Shown here: piece by piece, positions 26,416 to 34,951 of the stretch
Layout of the letters: every line of letters starts with the position of its first letter
Numbering within the stretch: the first letter of the stretch is position 1
Assembly (NCBI GenBank): GCA_903876045.1
Contig: CAIQYP010000219.1
Coordinates: 1-44,931 of the forward strand
Origin: an uncultured beta proteobacterium
GTDB taxonomy: Bacteria; Pseudomonadota; Gammaproteobacteria; Burkholderiales; Burkholderiaceae_C
Direction: 5' to 3'
DNA length: 44,931 nucleotides
Position numbers and translations under genes: made by a program
The notes under the pieces: model-generated
Seen by the model: only the letters and a program-made list of their open reading frames with translations
What the model was told of the DNA's origin: nothing
Databases searched by the model: none

Positions 26416-26679
26416 CTACTCATAGTGCGACCACATTCGCAAGACGCGAACCACCTTCTCTTCAGCAAATACCTCGTACACCATGCGGTGCTGAATATTG
26501 ATGCGGCGCGAATATGCGCCGGCCAGATCACCGACCAGTTTCTCGAACGGTGGCGGATTTTGAAATGGGTCGTTCGCAAGAACCGCCAGCAATTCCAGTG
26601 CCTTGGCTTTCAGACCACTGGCAGCAAGCTTCTTCGCGTCCTTCACCGCATGCTTTGCATAGACAAGTTCCCAAGTCAC
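26416..26679 (-). CDS. yoeB: YoeB/Txe-family toxin
   Basis: An 87-residue ribosome-dependent mRNA endonuclease of the RelE superfamily. The residues used for catalysis in Escherichia coli YoeB are all visible: Glu46 (FEKLVGDL), the SRRI arginines at 58-59, Arg65 in QHRMVYEV and the C-terminal His85-Tyr86. The toxin therefore looks intact. Its start overlaps the antitoxin stop by four bases. The pair is inserted between rpsT and the DUF3579 gene. Confidence 0.93.
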   Translation of the reverse strand: MTWELVYAKHAVKDAKKLAASGLKAKALELLAVLANDPFQNPPPFEKLVGDLAGAYSRRINIQHRMVYEVFAEEKVVRVLRMWSHYE

Positions 26680-26918
26680 CAGTCAAGTTCCTTCGCGCTA
26701 TTCGCGAGGGGTTCAGCCATACTTGCCTTGATGGATTCACGCATACCTGGTACAGCCAAAAGGAACAAGGTTTCCTGAATCGCATTCCAGTCTTCGGTGG
26801 AGAGCAAGACTGCGCTATTGCGTTTTCCGGAAATGATGATCGGCTCATGTGACTCCACCGTTTGATCAATCAATCGATACAGGTTTGCACGCGCTTCGCT
26901 GGCGGTCAGGGTGTTCAA
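26676..26918 (-). CDS. yefM: Phd/YefM-family antitoxin
   Basis: An 80-residue antitoxin that neutralises YoeB and represses its own operon. The N-terminal Phd/YefM DNA-binding region is clear (MNTLTASEARANLYRLIDQT, then PIIISGKRNSAVLLSTEDWNAIQET). A short toxin-binding tail follows (ESIKASMAEPLANSAKELDW), typical of YefM. The start is TTG at 26918 with AAGGAG upstream; no better ATG is available. A candidate operator with two GTAC cores lies 28-45 bases upstream. Confidence 0.92.
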   Translation of the reverse strand: MNTLTASEARANLYRLIDQTVESHEPIIISGKRNSAVLLSTEDWNAIQETLFLLAVPGMRESIKASMAEPLANSAKELDW

Positions 26919-26945
26919 TTTGGGCTCCTTATAAGAACTTTGAAT

Positions 26946-26963
26946 GGTACGCTAATACGTACG
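26946..26963. promoter_or_regulatory. Candidate YefM-YoeB operator (paired GTAC cores)
   Basis: GGTACG at 26946-26951 and CGTACG at 26958-26963 hold GTAC cores exactly 12 bases apart centre to centre. In Escherichia coli the YefM-YoeB operator uses TGTACA cores at the same 12-base spacing, so this is the expected form and place for autoregulation. The flanking bases differ from the E. coli hexamer. Confidence 0.55.
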
Positions 26964-27189
26964 TTTAGACAACTAAGTAGGCGCCGTCATTGCCATGTGG
27001 AACACCATAGAACTCATGCCATCGGGAATGCCATGCTTACTAGCGCCGTATGCGTAGTAGACGGCCGCGAAGAATCCGTAGCATGAGCGTGTCGTAATTG
27101 CCGCGCCAAACGCCGGTTGATGCAAGTAGTTCAAATGCGGCAGCGTGCTTCGATGCGAAATTCATCTGTGAGTTTCAGAAAATTCCAGG

Positions 27190-27516
27190 TCATTTGCCTT
27201 CGGCCCGGGCGTGCTCGTCAACACGCTGCCCTCTGCGCAAAGCCGCCAGCCCACGCGGTTCGCCGAAAAACCAGGACCACTGCGTATCCGTGTCCCCCAA
27301 ACGCAAGATGAATTGCCAAAACTGGAGTGAACAAACCGACGCGACAACCAACAAGGCCAACAGGCCAGCCAGACCCGCAAGGCAGTAGAAGACAAGATAG
27401 CCCCACGCGATACCTGGTGCCAGCGCTTTTGCTAAAGGTGCGACAAGCGCGACGAACGCCACGGCAGCAATGAGCAATTTGCCAAGGACTACGCGACTAC
27501 ATTTTGGACGGTTCAT
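27190..27516 (-). CDS. Small membrane protein, unrecognised
   Basis: From the ATG at 27516, preceded by TGGAGG six bases upstream, this is a 108-residue protein with two transmembrane helices (VLGKLLIAAVAFVALVAPLA and GYLVFYCLAGLAGLLALLVVASV). A charged C-terminal tail follows (QFILRLGDTD, then RRGQRVDEHARAEGK). A longer upstream reading lacks support. I recognise no family. It lies between the toxin-antitoxin pair and a DUF3579 gene, on the same strand as both, with more than 150 bases on each side. The gene is real on ribosome-site and membrane-protein grounds, with moderate confidence. Confidence 0.55.
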   Translation of the reverse strand: MNRPKCSRVVLGKLLIAAVAFVALVAPLAKALAPGIAWGYLVFYCLAGLAGLLALLVVASVCSLQFWQFILRLGDTDTQWSWFFGEPRGLAALRRGQRVDEHARAEGK

Positions 27517-27668
27517 GCCGGCCTCCAATGAAATACTGTCTGAAAACGAGAGCCCTCCTGCATGCATGCAAGCGGAACGGTATCTATTGGAGTCGGTGGC
27601 GAAGAATCTGACGGCCGGATAGCAGTGCGTACCGCTGGCCACCCTTTGCCGCCGAATTGCAGTCTAGC

Positions 27669-27989
27669 CTAGTTGACGACCGGCTTTTCCGGCGGATGGG
27701 GCCGCGTGTCGCTGACCTGCAGGTCGTTGTCCTCTGCAAAATGCACGACAAAATCCCAGGCCATCACATTGTGGTCACGCAGGGCGTGGTGCACGATGAC
27801 GCACTTCACATTGCCGATGGAGGTCGGCACGCACCAAGGCGAATAGGCGATGTGGCTGCCCGGATGCGAACGGCCCGGGCGGAATTGGCTCATGACACCC
27901 GCCAGACGCTCGGCCCAGTCACTGGGCCTGAAGGTCTTGCCCTGCTTGGTCACGCCGAGGATGTAGAGTTTTTTTGCGGAAGAATCCAT
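27669..27989 (-). CDS. DUF3579 family protein
   Basis: A 106-residue protein beginning MDSSAKKLYILGVTKQGKTFRPSDWAERLAGVMSQF, which matches the start of the DUF3579 family found in betaproteobacteria. It is followed by a segment rich in His and Val (VKCVIVHHALRDHNVMAWDFVVHFAEDNDL). The function of the family is not known. It stands divergently beside argD, its usual neighbour in Comamonadaceae. A longer reading from 28040 is possible but starts inside a less conserved stretch. No clear ribosome site precedes the ATG at 27989. Confidence 0.85.
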   Translation of the reverse strand: MDSSAKKLYILGVTKQGKTFRPSDWAERLAGVMSQFRPGRSHPGSHIAYSPWCVPTSIGNVKCVIVHHALRDHNVMAWDFVVHFAEDNDLQVSDTRPHPPEKPVVN

Positions 27990-28150
27990 ATTGATAAAGT
28001 GAGTGCAACTCCCGTGCCAGAAAGCCGTAAAGTGTTGCACTGCACAAGAATTCTACCTGTTCGCCTGTCTTGAAGTTGACATCCCCGGCTGACGCAAAAG
28101 GCACCGGGACGGTGCCGGCCTCTGTCATCAAAGCACCTTGAAGATGCGCC

Positions 28151-28199
28151 TAAAATCACAGCTCAACGGCCCAACCTGCGTTGGGCCGCTCTTTTTTTT
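28151..28199 (+). promoter_or_regulatory. Promoter and terminator-like leader hairpin ahead of argD
   Basis: A TAAAAT -10-like element at 28151-28156 would start a transcript at about 28163. It is followed at once by CGGCCCAAC (28167-28175), loop CTGC and GTTGGGCCG (28180-28188), then CTC and eight T (28192-28199). The argD ATG is only 20 bases further on. The hairpin with its T-run has the form of an intrinsic terminator facing argD. There is no plus-strand gene upstream for it to terminate after rpsT, which has its own terminator, so it may attenuate argD or cap the mRNA 5' end. Confidence 0.6.
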
Positions 28200-28219
28200 A
28201 CCCGATTCGGAGTGCCTGC

Positions 28220-29434
28220 ATGTCCAGCGAAACGTCTCTGCCCAGTTCACCGCACGTGATGAACACCTATGGTCGCCTGCCTGTTGCCTTGTCACATGGC
28301 AAGGGCTGCCGAGTCTGGGACACCAATGGCCGCGACTATCTGGACGCATTGGGCGGCATCGCTGTCAACACGGTGGGGCACAACCACCCGCAACTGGTCG
28401 CCGCCTTGCAGGACCAGGTCACCAAGCTCATCCACACCTCCAACTACTACCATATTCCCCTGCAGGAAGAACTGGCCAAGCTGCTGGTAGAGCGCTCCGG
28501 CATGACGAACGTGTTCTTCTGCTCCACCGGGCTGGAGGCCAATGAGGCAGCGCTGAAACTGGCGCGCAAGTTCGGCCACGACAAAGGCATTGAGCGCCCG
28601 GAGATTGTGGTCTATGAAAAGGCCTTTCATGGGCGCTCGATTGCCACACTCAGTGCCACCGGCAACCCCAAGGTGCAAGCTGGTTTTGGCCCACTGGTGG
28701 AAGGCTTTATCCGCGTGGCGATTAACAACATTGACGAGCTGAAGGCCGCCACCGCCAACAACCCGAATGTGGTGGCGGTGTTTTTTGAAGCCATCCAGGG
28801 CGAAGGCGGCGTCAACCCCATGCACATGGATTACCTGCGCGACGTGCGCGCCCTGTGCGATGAACGCGACTGGCTGCTGATGATTGACGAGGTGCAATGC
28901 GGCATGGGTCGCACCGGTAAATGGTTTGCGCACCAATGGGCAGGCATCCAGCCGGACGTGATGCCGCTGGCCAAGGGCCTGGGTTCGGGCGTGCCGGTGG
29001 GCGCCGTGGTGGTCGGCCCCCGCGCTGCCACCATTTTTCAGCCGGGCAACCATGGCAGCACTTTTGGCGGCAATCCCCTGTCCATGCGCGCCGGCGTGGA
29101 AACGATTCGCATCATGGAGGCCGAGGGCCTGCTGGACAACGCAACCCGTGTCGGCGCACACCTCAAGTCCGCGCTCGAGCAAGGTTTGGCGGCGGAGCTT
29201 GCCAGCGGTGCGGTGAAAGAAATCCGCGGCATGGGCCTGATGCTGGGCATTGACTTGGCCAAGCCCTGCGGCGCACTGACACAGCAGGCGTTGGACAAGG
29301 GCCTGCTGATCAGCGTCACCGCCGACAGCGTGGTGCGACTGGTGCCCCCGCTGATTTTGAGTGTGGCAGAGGCCGAAGAAATCGCTACCATCCTTTGCCC
29401 CCTGATTTCGGCTCTGTTGAAGGAAGCGCCATGA
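28220..29434 (+). CDS. argD: Acetylornithine aminotransferase
   Basis: A 404-residue class III PLP aminotransferase that converts N-acetylglutamate semialdehyde to acetylornithine in arginine synthesis (and possibly succinyl-diaminopimelate). Seen: the N-terminal TYGRLPVALSHGKGCRVWDTNGRDYLDALGGIAVN, the phosphate-binding FFCSTGLEANEAALKLARK, EAIQGEGG, LLMIDEVQCGMGRTGK and the PLP lysine in PLAKGLGSGVPVGAVV. The ATG at 28220 begins MSSETSLP; a reading from 28181 would start inside the leader hairpin and is rejected. The stop overlaps the argF start (ATGA). Confidence 0.95.
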   Translation: MSSETSLPSSPHVMNTYGRLPVALSHGKGCRVWDTNGRDYLDALGGIAVNTVGHNHPQLVAALQDQVTKLIHTSNYYHIPLQEELAKLLVERSGMTNVFFCSTGLEANEAALKLARKFGHDKGIERPEIVVYEKAFHGRSIATLSATGNPKVQAGFGPLVEGFIRVAINNIDELKAATANNPNVVAVFFEAIQGEGGVNPMHMDYLRDVRALCDERDWLLMIDEVQCGMGRTGKWFAHQWAGIQPDVMPLAKGLGSGVPVGAVVVGPRAATIFQPGNHGSTFGGNPLSMRAGVETIRIMEAEGLLDNATRVGAHLKSALEQGLAAELASGAVKEIRGMGLMLGIDLAKPCGALTQQALDKGLLISVTADSVVRLVPPLILSVAEAEEIATILCPLISALLKEAP

Positions 29435-30402
29435 GCTATTTCAAACCTGCAGTTCCCAGCACGCTGCCCAAAGGTGCGCCACCGGTTCGCCATTACCTGC
29501 AGTTCTCCGACTTCAGCACCGAGGAATATGGCTACCTGCTGGAGCGCGCCGCCTTCATCAAGCAAAAGTTCAAGACCTTTCAGCGCCATCAGCCGCTGGT
29601 CGACCGCACCCTGGCCATGATCTTCGAAAAAGCTTCGACCCGCACCCGCGTGAGCTTTGAAGCGGGCATGTACCAGCTTGGCGGCAGCGTGGTGCACCTG
29701 ACCACCGGCGACAGCCAGTTGGGCCGCTCCGAGCCGATTGAAGACAGCGCCAAAGTCATCAGCCGCATGACCGACATCGTGATGATCCGCACCTATGAGC
29801 AGAGCAAGCTGGAAAGCTTTGCCAAACACTCGCGCGTGCCGGTGATCAACGGACTGACCAATGAGTTCCACCCTTGCCAGATCCTGGCCGACATCTTCAC
29901 CTACATCGAGCACCGCGGCCCGATCGAAGGCAAGACCGTGGCCTGGGTCGGTGACGGCAACAACATGGCCAACACCTGGCTGCAAGCGGCTGCCATGCTG
30001 GGCTTTCACCTGCGCGTGAGCACACCCAGCGGCTACGAAGTAAACGAAGTCACCGCCGCCGCGCCCGCCTCCATGGGCAATGGCAGCTACAAGACCTACA
30101 GTGACCCCATGGAAGCCTGTGACGGTGCTGACCTGGTCACCACCGACGTCTGGACCAGCATGGGCTACGAGGCGGAAAACGAAGTGCGCCGCAAGGCCTT
30201 TGCCGCATGGTGCGTGGACCGCAAGATGATGGCCATTGCCAACCCTTCCGCCCTCTTCATGCACTGCCTGCCGGCGCACCGTGGTGAAGAAGTCGAAGCT
30301 GAAGTCATCGACGGGCCGCAAAGCGTGGTCTGGGATGAGGCAGAAAACCGGATGCATGTGCAGAAGGCGCTCATGGAGTACCTGCTGCTGGGTAAGCAAT
30401 AG
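29431..30402 (+). CDS. argF: Ornithine carbamoyltransferase
   Basis: A 323-residue enzyme that joins ornithine and carbamoyl phosphate to citrulline. Catalytic motifs: carbamoyl-phosphate loop FEKASTRTRVSFE, NEFHPCQILADI, the DLVTTDVWTSMG ornithine region and MHCLPAHRGEEVE. The ATG at 29431 has AAGGA upstream and overlaps the argD stop by four bases; a longer reading from 29395 lies inside argD and is rejected. It is followed after nine bases by a YkgJ-type gene. Confidence 0.96.
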   Translation: MSYFKPAVPSTLPKGAPPVRHYLQFSDFSTEEYGYLLERAAFIKQKFKTFQRHQPLVDRTLAMIFEKASTRTRVSFEAGMYQLGGSVVHLTTGDSQLGRSEPIEDSAKVISRMTDIVMIRTYEQSKLESFAKHSRVPVINGLTNEFHPCQILADIFTYIEHRGPIEGKTVAWVGDGNNMANTWLQAAAMLGFHLRVSTPSGYEVNEVTAAAPASMGNGSYKTYSDPMEACDGADLVTTDVWTSMGYEAENEVRRKAFAAWCVDRKMMAIANPSALFMHCLPAHRGEEVEAEVIDGPQSVVWDEAENRMHVQKALMEYLLLGKQ

Positions 30403-30411
30403 GGCATTGCA

Positions 30412-30717
30412 ATGAGCGCCTGCACCACTTGCGGCGCTTGCTGCGCCAGCTTCCGTGTAGATTTTTCAGTGCATGAACTGGAAGACGCCGGCGGCAGCGT
30501 GCCGTCCGGGCTTGCCGTAGAAGTTAACTCCCACATCGCCCGCATGCGCGGCACCGACCACCAACCGCCGCGCTGTGCCGCCCTCTCGGGCAAGCTGGGC
30601 GAAAAAATCGGCTGCGGCATTTACGAGTGGCGTCCCTCGCCCTGCAGGGAATTCGAGGAAGGCAGCGACGCCTGCGCACTGGCGCGGCGGCGGCACGGAC
30701 TGGCTCCGCTGGAATAG
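30412..30717 (+). CDS. YkgJ-family cysteine cluster protein
   Basis: A 101-residue protein with the family cysteine pattern: CTTCGACCASF near the start (Cys4, Cys7, Cys10, Cys11), CAAL in the middle and CGIYEWRPSPCREF near the end, which probably bind zinc or iron-sulfur. The family is small and its role is unknown. It follows argF by nine bases on the same strand and should be co-transcribed with argD-argF, as often seen in this family of bacteria. Confidence 0.88.
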   Translation: MSACTTCGACCASFRVDFSVHELEDAGGSVPSGLAVEVNSHIARMRGTDHQPPRCAALSGKLGEKIGCGIYEWRPSPCREFEEGSDACALARRRHGLAPLE

Positions 30718-30748
30718 CTCTGGCGCCCATTGCCTCGCCCAACTACTT

Positions 30749-30761
30749 TAGTTCTAAACTA
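30749..30761. promoter_or_regulatory. Candidate operator upstream of kynU
   Basis: TAGTT-cta-AACTA is a 13-bp inverted repeat about 93 bases ahead of kynU, in a short AT-rich island within GC-rich surroundings. Its form fits a dimeric winged-helix regulator such as MarR or Lrp types, which control kyn genes in other proteobacteria. No regulator gene is adjacent, so the binder is unknown. Confidence 0.4.
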
Positions 30762-30853
30762 TTTTTGCAGGCTGTTGGAATTTACCGACACCACGCCGTT
30801 TTCACCGGTGTTACCTTTGCTGCGCCTTGAAACAAAACGCAAAGAGACACACC

Positions 30854-32134
30854 ATGATCACACTGCAAAACTGCCAGCAGCGCGATGCGGCAGACCCGCT
30901 GCGCACCCTGCGCGACCTGTTTTCCATTCCGCCCGGCGTAATTTATCTGGACGGAAATTCGCTCGGTGCCATGCCCAAATCAGCCGCGGCGCGTGCTGCG
31001 CAAGTGGTCACCACGGAATGGGGCCGTGACCTCATCAAGTCCTGGAACACGGCCGGTTGGTTCCAACTGCCGCAGCGCCTGGGCAACCTGATTTCCCCAC
31101 TGATTGGCGCGGGACAAGACCAGGTAGTGGCCACCGACACCACCTCCATCAACCTCTACAAAGTGTTATCCGCCGCCATCTCTATCGCCAAGCAGGATGC
31201 ACCACAACGCCGCGTGATCGTGAGCGAGCGCAGCAACTTCCCCACCGACCTCTACATCGCCGAAGGTCTGTGCAAAGCGCAGGGCTTTACGCTCAAGCTG
31301 GTTGAGCCGGATGAAATTGCAGGCGCACTGGATAAAGATTTGGCCGTGCTGATGCTCACGCATGTGAACTACCGCACCGGTGCCATGCATGACATGGCCG
31401 CAGTCACCGCCGCTGCCCATGCAGCGGGCGCGCTGATGGTCTGGGACCTGGCGCACAGCGCGGGCGCAGTGCCGGTGGATCTGCTGGGAGCGGGTGCTGA
31501 CTTCTCAGTCGGCTGCGGCTATAAATACCTGAACGGCGGCCCCGGCGCACCGGCCTTTCTGTGGGTCAACCCCAAGCACGCCGAGCGCTTCTGGCAGCCG
31601 CTCTCCGGTTGGTGGGGCCACGCGGCGCCTTTTGCCTTTACGCCCGACTACCAACCCGCCCCCGGCATTACCCGCTACCTGTGCGGCACCCAACCCATGG
31701 TCAGCCTTGCGCTGCTCGAATGCGGGCTGGATGGCTTCAAAGCAGCAGAGGCCTTGGGCGGCATGGCGGCGCTGCGAGCCAAGTCACTGGCACTCACCGA
31801 TTTGTTTATCGCCTTGGTGGAACAACGCTGCCAAGGTTATGGCATCGGCCTAGCCACACCGCGTGAACACGCCAAGCGCGGCTCGCAGGTTTGTCTCACC
31901 CGAGACCACGGACAAGGCGCTTTTGCCATCGTGCAGGCACTCATCGCGCGCGGTGTGATTGGCGACTTTCGCGCAGGCGATGGAGCTGCCTACAAAGACA
32001 TATTGCGCTTCGGATTTACACCGCTCTACATTGGCTTTGAAGACGTGTGGAATGCGGTGGAGCATTTACGCCAAGTATTGGAAAGTGGCGAATGGCAAAA
32101 GCCGGAATTCAACAAACAACATGCGGTGACCTGA
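30854..32134 (+). CDS. kynU: Kynureninase
   Basis: A 426-residue PLP enzyme of aminotransferase fold type I that cleaves kynurenine to anthranilate and alanine. Seen: [20 protein letters not shown] near the start, [29 protein letters not shown] with the PLP-interacting Asp, and [19 protein letters not shown] with the Schiff-base Lys. The ATG at 30854 gives the usual N-terminus; an upstream TTG at 30827 has no support. kynA starts one base after its stop, so the two form an operon for tryptophan breakdown through anthranilate. The intermediate arylformamidase gene (kynB) is not in the window. Confidence 0.95.
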   Translation: MITLQNCQQRDAADPLRTLRDLFSIPPGVIYLDGNSLGAMPKSAAARAAQVVTTEWGRDLIKSWNTAGWFQLPQRLGNLISPLIGAGQDQVVATDTTSINLYKVLSAAISIAKQDAPQRRVIVSERSNFPTDLYIAEGLCKAQGFTLKLVEPDEIAGALDKDLAVLMLTHVNYRTGAMHDMAAVTAAAHAAGALMVWDLAHSAGAVPVDLLGAGADFSVGCGYKYLNGGPGAPAFLWVNPKHAERFWQPLSGWWGHAAPFAFTPDYQPAPGITRYLCGTQPMVSLALLECGLDGFKAAEALGGMAALRAKSLALTDLFIALVEQRCQGYGIGLATPREHAKRGSQVCLTRDHGQGAFAIVQALIARGVIGDFRAGDGAAYKDILRFGFTPLYIGFEDVWNAVEHLRQVLESGEWQKPEFNKQHAVT

Positions 32135-32135
32135 T

Positions 32136-33035
32136 ATGGCAAACGAACCCTCCGGCTGCCCGATGCACGGCAGCTCAGATACACAGCCCGGCGCAGCCCA
32201 CGCCACGGAAGCGATAGTCGCCGAAGAAAAGGCGCAGCTCGATTTCAGCAACGACATGAGCTATGGCGACTACCTGCACATCGACCAGATACTCAGTGCA
32301 CAACATCCGCTGTCGCCCGCGCATGACGAGATGCTGTTTATCGTGCAGCACCAGACCAGCGAGTTGTGGATGAAGCTGATGCTGCATGAACTGCGCGGCG
32401 CCATGGCCCACATCGCGCAGGACCAGATGGCACCGGCTTTCAAGATGCTGGCGCGCGTCTCCAAAATTATGGAACAACTGGTGCATGCCTGGGATGTGCT
32501 GGCCACCATGACACCACCCGAGTACACCGCCATTCGCCCCTACCTGGGCCATAGCAGCGGCTTTCAAAGTTACCAATACCGCTGCATTGAATTCGCACTG
32601 GGCAACAAGAATGCCGCCATGCTCAAGCCCCATGCCCACAGCGCCGAGCGGTTGGCCATGGTGCAAGCAGCTTTTGAAGCGCCTTCGCTGTACGACGAAG
32701 CATTAAAGCTATTGGCGCGCCGTGGCATTGCCGTGCCGACCAGCCATTTGCAACGCGACTGGACCCAGCCCTATGCCGCCAACGAAGCGGTCGAACAAGC
32801 CTGGCTGCAGGTCTATCGCAACCCCGAACAGCACTGGGACTTGTACCAACTAGGCGAAGAACTCACCGATCTGGAAGATGCCTTCCGGCTCTGGCGTTTC
32901 CGCCACGTCACCACCGTAGAACGCGTGATCGGTTTCAAGCGCGGCTCGGGTGGCACAGGCGGTGTGAGTTACCTGCGCAAGATGCTGGACGTGGTGCTGT
33001 TCCCCGAGATCTGGACGCTGCGCACCCTGCTCTGA
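32136..33035 (+). CDS. kynA: Tryptophan 2,3-dioxygenase
   Basis: A 299-residue haem enzyme that opens the indole ring of tryptophan to N-formylkynurenine. Family signatures: [60 protein letters not shown], and [32 protein letters not shown], which contains the proximal haem His and the substrate-binding Arg/Thr region. The N-terminal 35 residues are extra and likely disordered. It follows kynU directly. A hairpin lies just after the stop. Confidence 0.96.
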   Translation: MANEPSGCPMHGSSDTQPGAAHATEAIVAEEKAQLDFSNDMSYGDYLHIDQILSAQHPLSPAHDEMLFIVQHQTSELWMKLMLHELRGAMAHIAQDQMAPAFKMLARVSKIMEQLVHAWDVLATMTPPEYTAIRPYLGHSSGFQSYQYRCIEFALGNKNAAMLKPHAHSAERLAMVQAAFEAPSLYDEALKLLARRGIAVPTSHLQRDWTQPYAANEAVEQAWLQVYRNPEQHWDLYQLGEELTDLEDAFRLWRFRHVTTVERVIGFKRGSGGTGGVSYLRKMLDVVLFPEIWTLRTLL

Positions 33036-33056
33036 GAACCGGGCTTTGGCCGGTTC
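33036..33056 (+). terminator. Hairpin after kynA (weak terminator candidate)
   Basis: GAACCGG (33036-33042), loop GCTTTGG, and CCGGTTC (33050-33056) form a seven-base-pair stem one base after the kynA stop. No T-run follows, so intrinsic termination is doubtful. It may instead protect the mRNA 3' end or act with the convergent DsbA-like gene. Confidence 0.35.
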
Positions 33057-33092
33057 AGGTTGCGCTGCCTGAATGAAACTCTGCGCGTTCAA

Positions 33093-33752
33093 TCAACGCG
33101 TTCTTGCCACTTCATCAGCCACCAACTGTTTCAATTGCTCAAGGCCGAAGGACGGTAGCGGCTTGCCGTTGACAAAATATTCCGGTGTCTGCGACACGCC
33201 CAACGTGTTGGCATCGGTCAGGTCTTGCGCGATGGCTTGCTGAACCTCAGGTGCTGTCACATCAAAAGCAAGTTGCTCCATATTCAGGCCCACGGGTTCC
33301 AGATATTTCCACACCAGATCGACCTTGGCGGTGTGGTTGGATGCCCAATCGTCCTGACCCTCGAACAAAGCCTCCAGCGCGGGCCAAAACTTGCCCTGGC
33401 GGCGTGCCGCTTCCAGCACGGCCACGACCTTGTCCGAACCTTTGTGAAACGGTGCGTAGCGCATCACCAAGCGAATGCGGTTGGGGTATTTGGCCATCAG
33501 CGCTTTGACCTCCGGATAAAACGTGCGGCAGGTGCCACAAGCCGGATCAAAAAATTCCACGATCACGACAGCGGACCCTTGCTTGCCCTCAGTGGGCGAG
33601 TGAGCGCGAATCAGCGAGGTCTTATCGAGCGCTGCGCCTGTTGCACCTTGAGAACCCTGAGAACCTTGGCCCGCCAAATACAGCCACGCGCCCACTGCGA
33701 GCACCACCAGCAACGCCACGATGGCGAGCACATTTACCGTTTTCTTTTGCAC
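33093..33752 (-). CDS. DsbA-like thioredoxin-fold protein (membrane-anchored, periplasmic)
   Basis: A 219-residue protein with an uncleaved N-terminal helix or signal anchor (VLAIVALLVVLAVGAWLYLA), a Gly/Ser/Gln linker and a DsbA-type domain. The active site is CGTC at Cys72-Cys75 (FFDPACGTCRTFYPEV). The cis-proline loop reads GVSQTPEYFVNGK near the C-terminus. It resembles the DsbA/DsbG-like group of periplasmic disulfide oxidoreductases. The start is GTG at 33752 with GGAGG upstream. No DsbB-type partner gene is present within the window, so its redox partner is not evident. Role: oxidation or isomerisation of exported proteins (family inference). Confidence 0.88.
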   Translation of the reverse strand: MQKKTVNVLAIVALLVVLAVGAWLYLAGQGSQGSQGATGAALDKTSLIRAHSPTEGKQGSAVVIVEFFDPACGTCRTFYPEVKALMAKYPNRIRLVMRYAPFHKGSDKVVAVLEAARRQGKFWPALEALFEGQDDWASNHTAKVDLVWKYLEPVGLNMEQLAFDVTAPEVQQAIAQDLTDANTLGVSQTPEYFVNGKPLPSFGLEQLKQLVADEVARTR

Positions 33753-34030
33753 TATCGAAATCCTCCAGGAAAATTTGGGGCCGCTTGGGCTGGCTCGATT
33801 CTACGTAGGCAGAAGTTGTCCGCACTGCACTTGATGGCATGGGACTCCCGCATGGCGAGATAGGCAGCGAAATCCATCCCCAGTTCGTGTGAACTTATCT
33901 GTTGATAACTGTGGGACAGGTGTGCCAAACCCGCATGCCTATTGGGGTTGCCCAGACTGCCCAAAAAGGATGCAGATCGTTTTTTGAGATATGTTAAGAA
34001 ACAGCAACGAAGGGGTTTCCGGGGGCCTTC

Positions 34031-34843
34031 TCAAGCCACTACCGGAAACAGCAAGTCGTCCATCACAGCGCCATCGGCCAACCGGTCGCTGAGGCCCACA
34101 AATGGTGGCGACGTGCGCCAGGGTCGCAGCGCATGGCGAGCGTCGTCACCCAGGTAGCGCACGGAGAACACGCGGCGGCGCTGCTTGGGGCCGACACCAC
34201 CACTGGCGTGTAACGTGAGCATGTGAAAAGCCACGGCATCGCCGGGCTGCAGCGCCCAGGCCAGTTGCTGGAACTTTTCGGGCTCGGCATCAATCGTCGG
34301 CAGTTCGGCCAGCGCGCCATCCGGAAACCACTTGGCCTGGTTATCGCGAAAAGTACGCGGCATGTACCAGGTGCCCGCATGCGACCCGGCAACAAAGCGC
34401 AGCGTGCTCTCAACACTTACCGGGTCCACCGGAATCCAGAAGCTCACATTTTGATGGCCGCTGACGTTGTAATAGGGCTGATCCTGGTGCCAGGGTGTGA
34501 CTTGCCGCGTGTCCGGTTCTTTGACCAGCATATGGTCGTGATAGATGCGCACGCTTTCGCTTTGCATGAGTGCTTTCGCCACCCTCGGCAAGGCCGAGTC
34601 GCGCATGATGCTTTCATACGCCGGGTTGCTTTGCCAGGTGCAAAAGTCTTCCACAAATTTGCCCGGGTCATCACCCTTGCTGGCCACCTGGGCCAACGGG
34701 CTTAAGTGGGCCAGGTTGTGTTCAATGCCTTGCGCCAACCGCGCAACCTGCTCGGCATTTAGCACTCCGCGCAGCACGACAGCGCCATCGCGCTCATAGT
34801 CGGCCACGGCGGATTTGGGGAGTTGAAAGTGGGCATTGGGCAT
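34031..34843 (-). CDS. Phytanoyl-CoA dioxygenase (PhyH) family protein
   Basis: A 270-residue Fe(II)/2-oxoglutarate-dependent oxygenase of the PhyH family. The iron ligands are His119 and Asp121 in TPWHQDQPYYN and probably His212 in LTLHASGGVG. The arginine after it (QRRRVFSVRY) is the likely 2-oxoglutarate anchor. The domain fills the whole protein. Substrates of bacterial PhyH enzymes are diverse (fatty acyl-CoA, ectoine, quorum-signal-like compounds) and none can be read from the sequence or neighbours. It stands alone between a DsbA-like gene and a PucR regulator, with 278 and 108 bases of space. Confidence 0.9.
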   Translation of the reverse strand: MPNAHFQLPKSAVADYERDGAVVLRGVLNAEQVARLAQGIEHNLAHLSPLAQVASKGDDPGKFVEDFCTWQSNPAYESIMRDSALPRVAKALMQSESVRIYHDHMLVKEPDTRQVTPWHQDQPYYNVSGHQNVSFWIPVDPVSVESTLRFVAGSHAGTWYMPRTFRDNQAKWFPDGALAELPTIDAEPEKFQQLAWALQPGDAVAFHMLTLHASGGVGPKQRRRVFSVRYLGDDARHALRPWRTSPPFVGLSDRLADGAVMDDLLFPVVA

Positions 34844-34951
34844 GGCGTTATTTCACCGCAAAAAAGCGCGGCATATGTCTTATTCTCGAAATGCTGCGAG
34901 GACCTTTAACGGCTGGGGGAGAACGTTACGCTGCGCTTCGCACAACTGGTT

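Noticed and set aside
28100-28116. Hairpin GGCACCG-gga-CGGTGCC upstream of argD as a terminator of the DUF3579 gene
   Set aside because: That gene runs the other way and begins here, and there is no T-run on either side.
33890-33925. A possible DnaA-box or origin-like stretch (TTATCTGTTGATAACTGTGGG)
   Set aside because: A single degenerate match without repeats, AT-rich unwinding region or replication genes nearby.
33752-33964. Minus-strand 70-codon frame upstream of the DsbA-like gene
   Set aside because: No recognisable motif, no ribosome site, and it ends within the ribosome-site region of the next gene; chance frame more likely.
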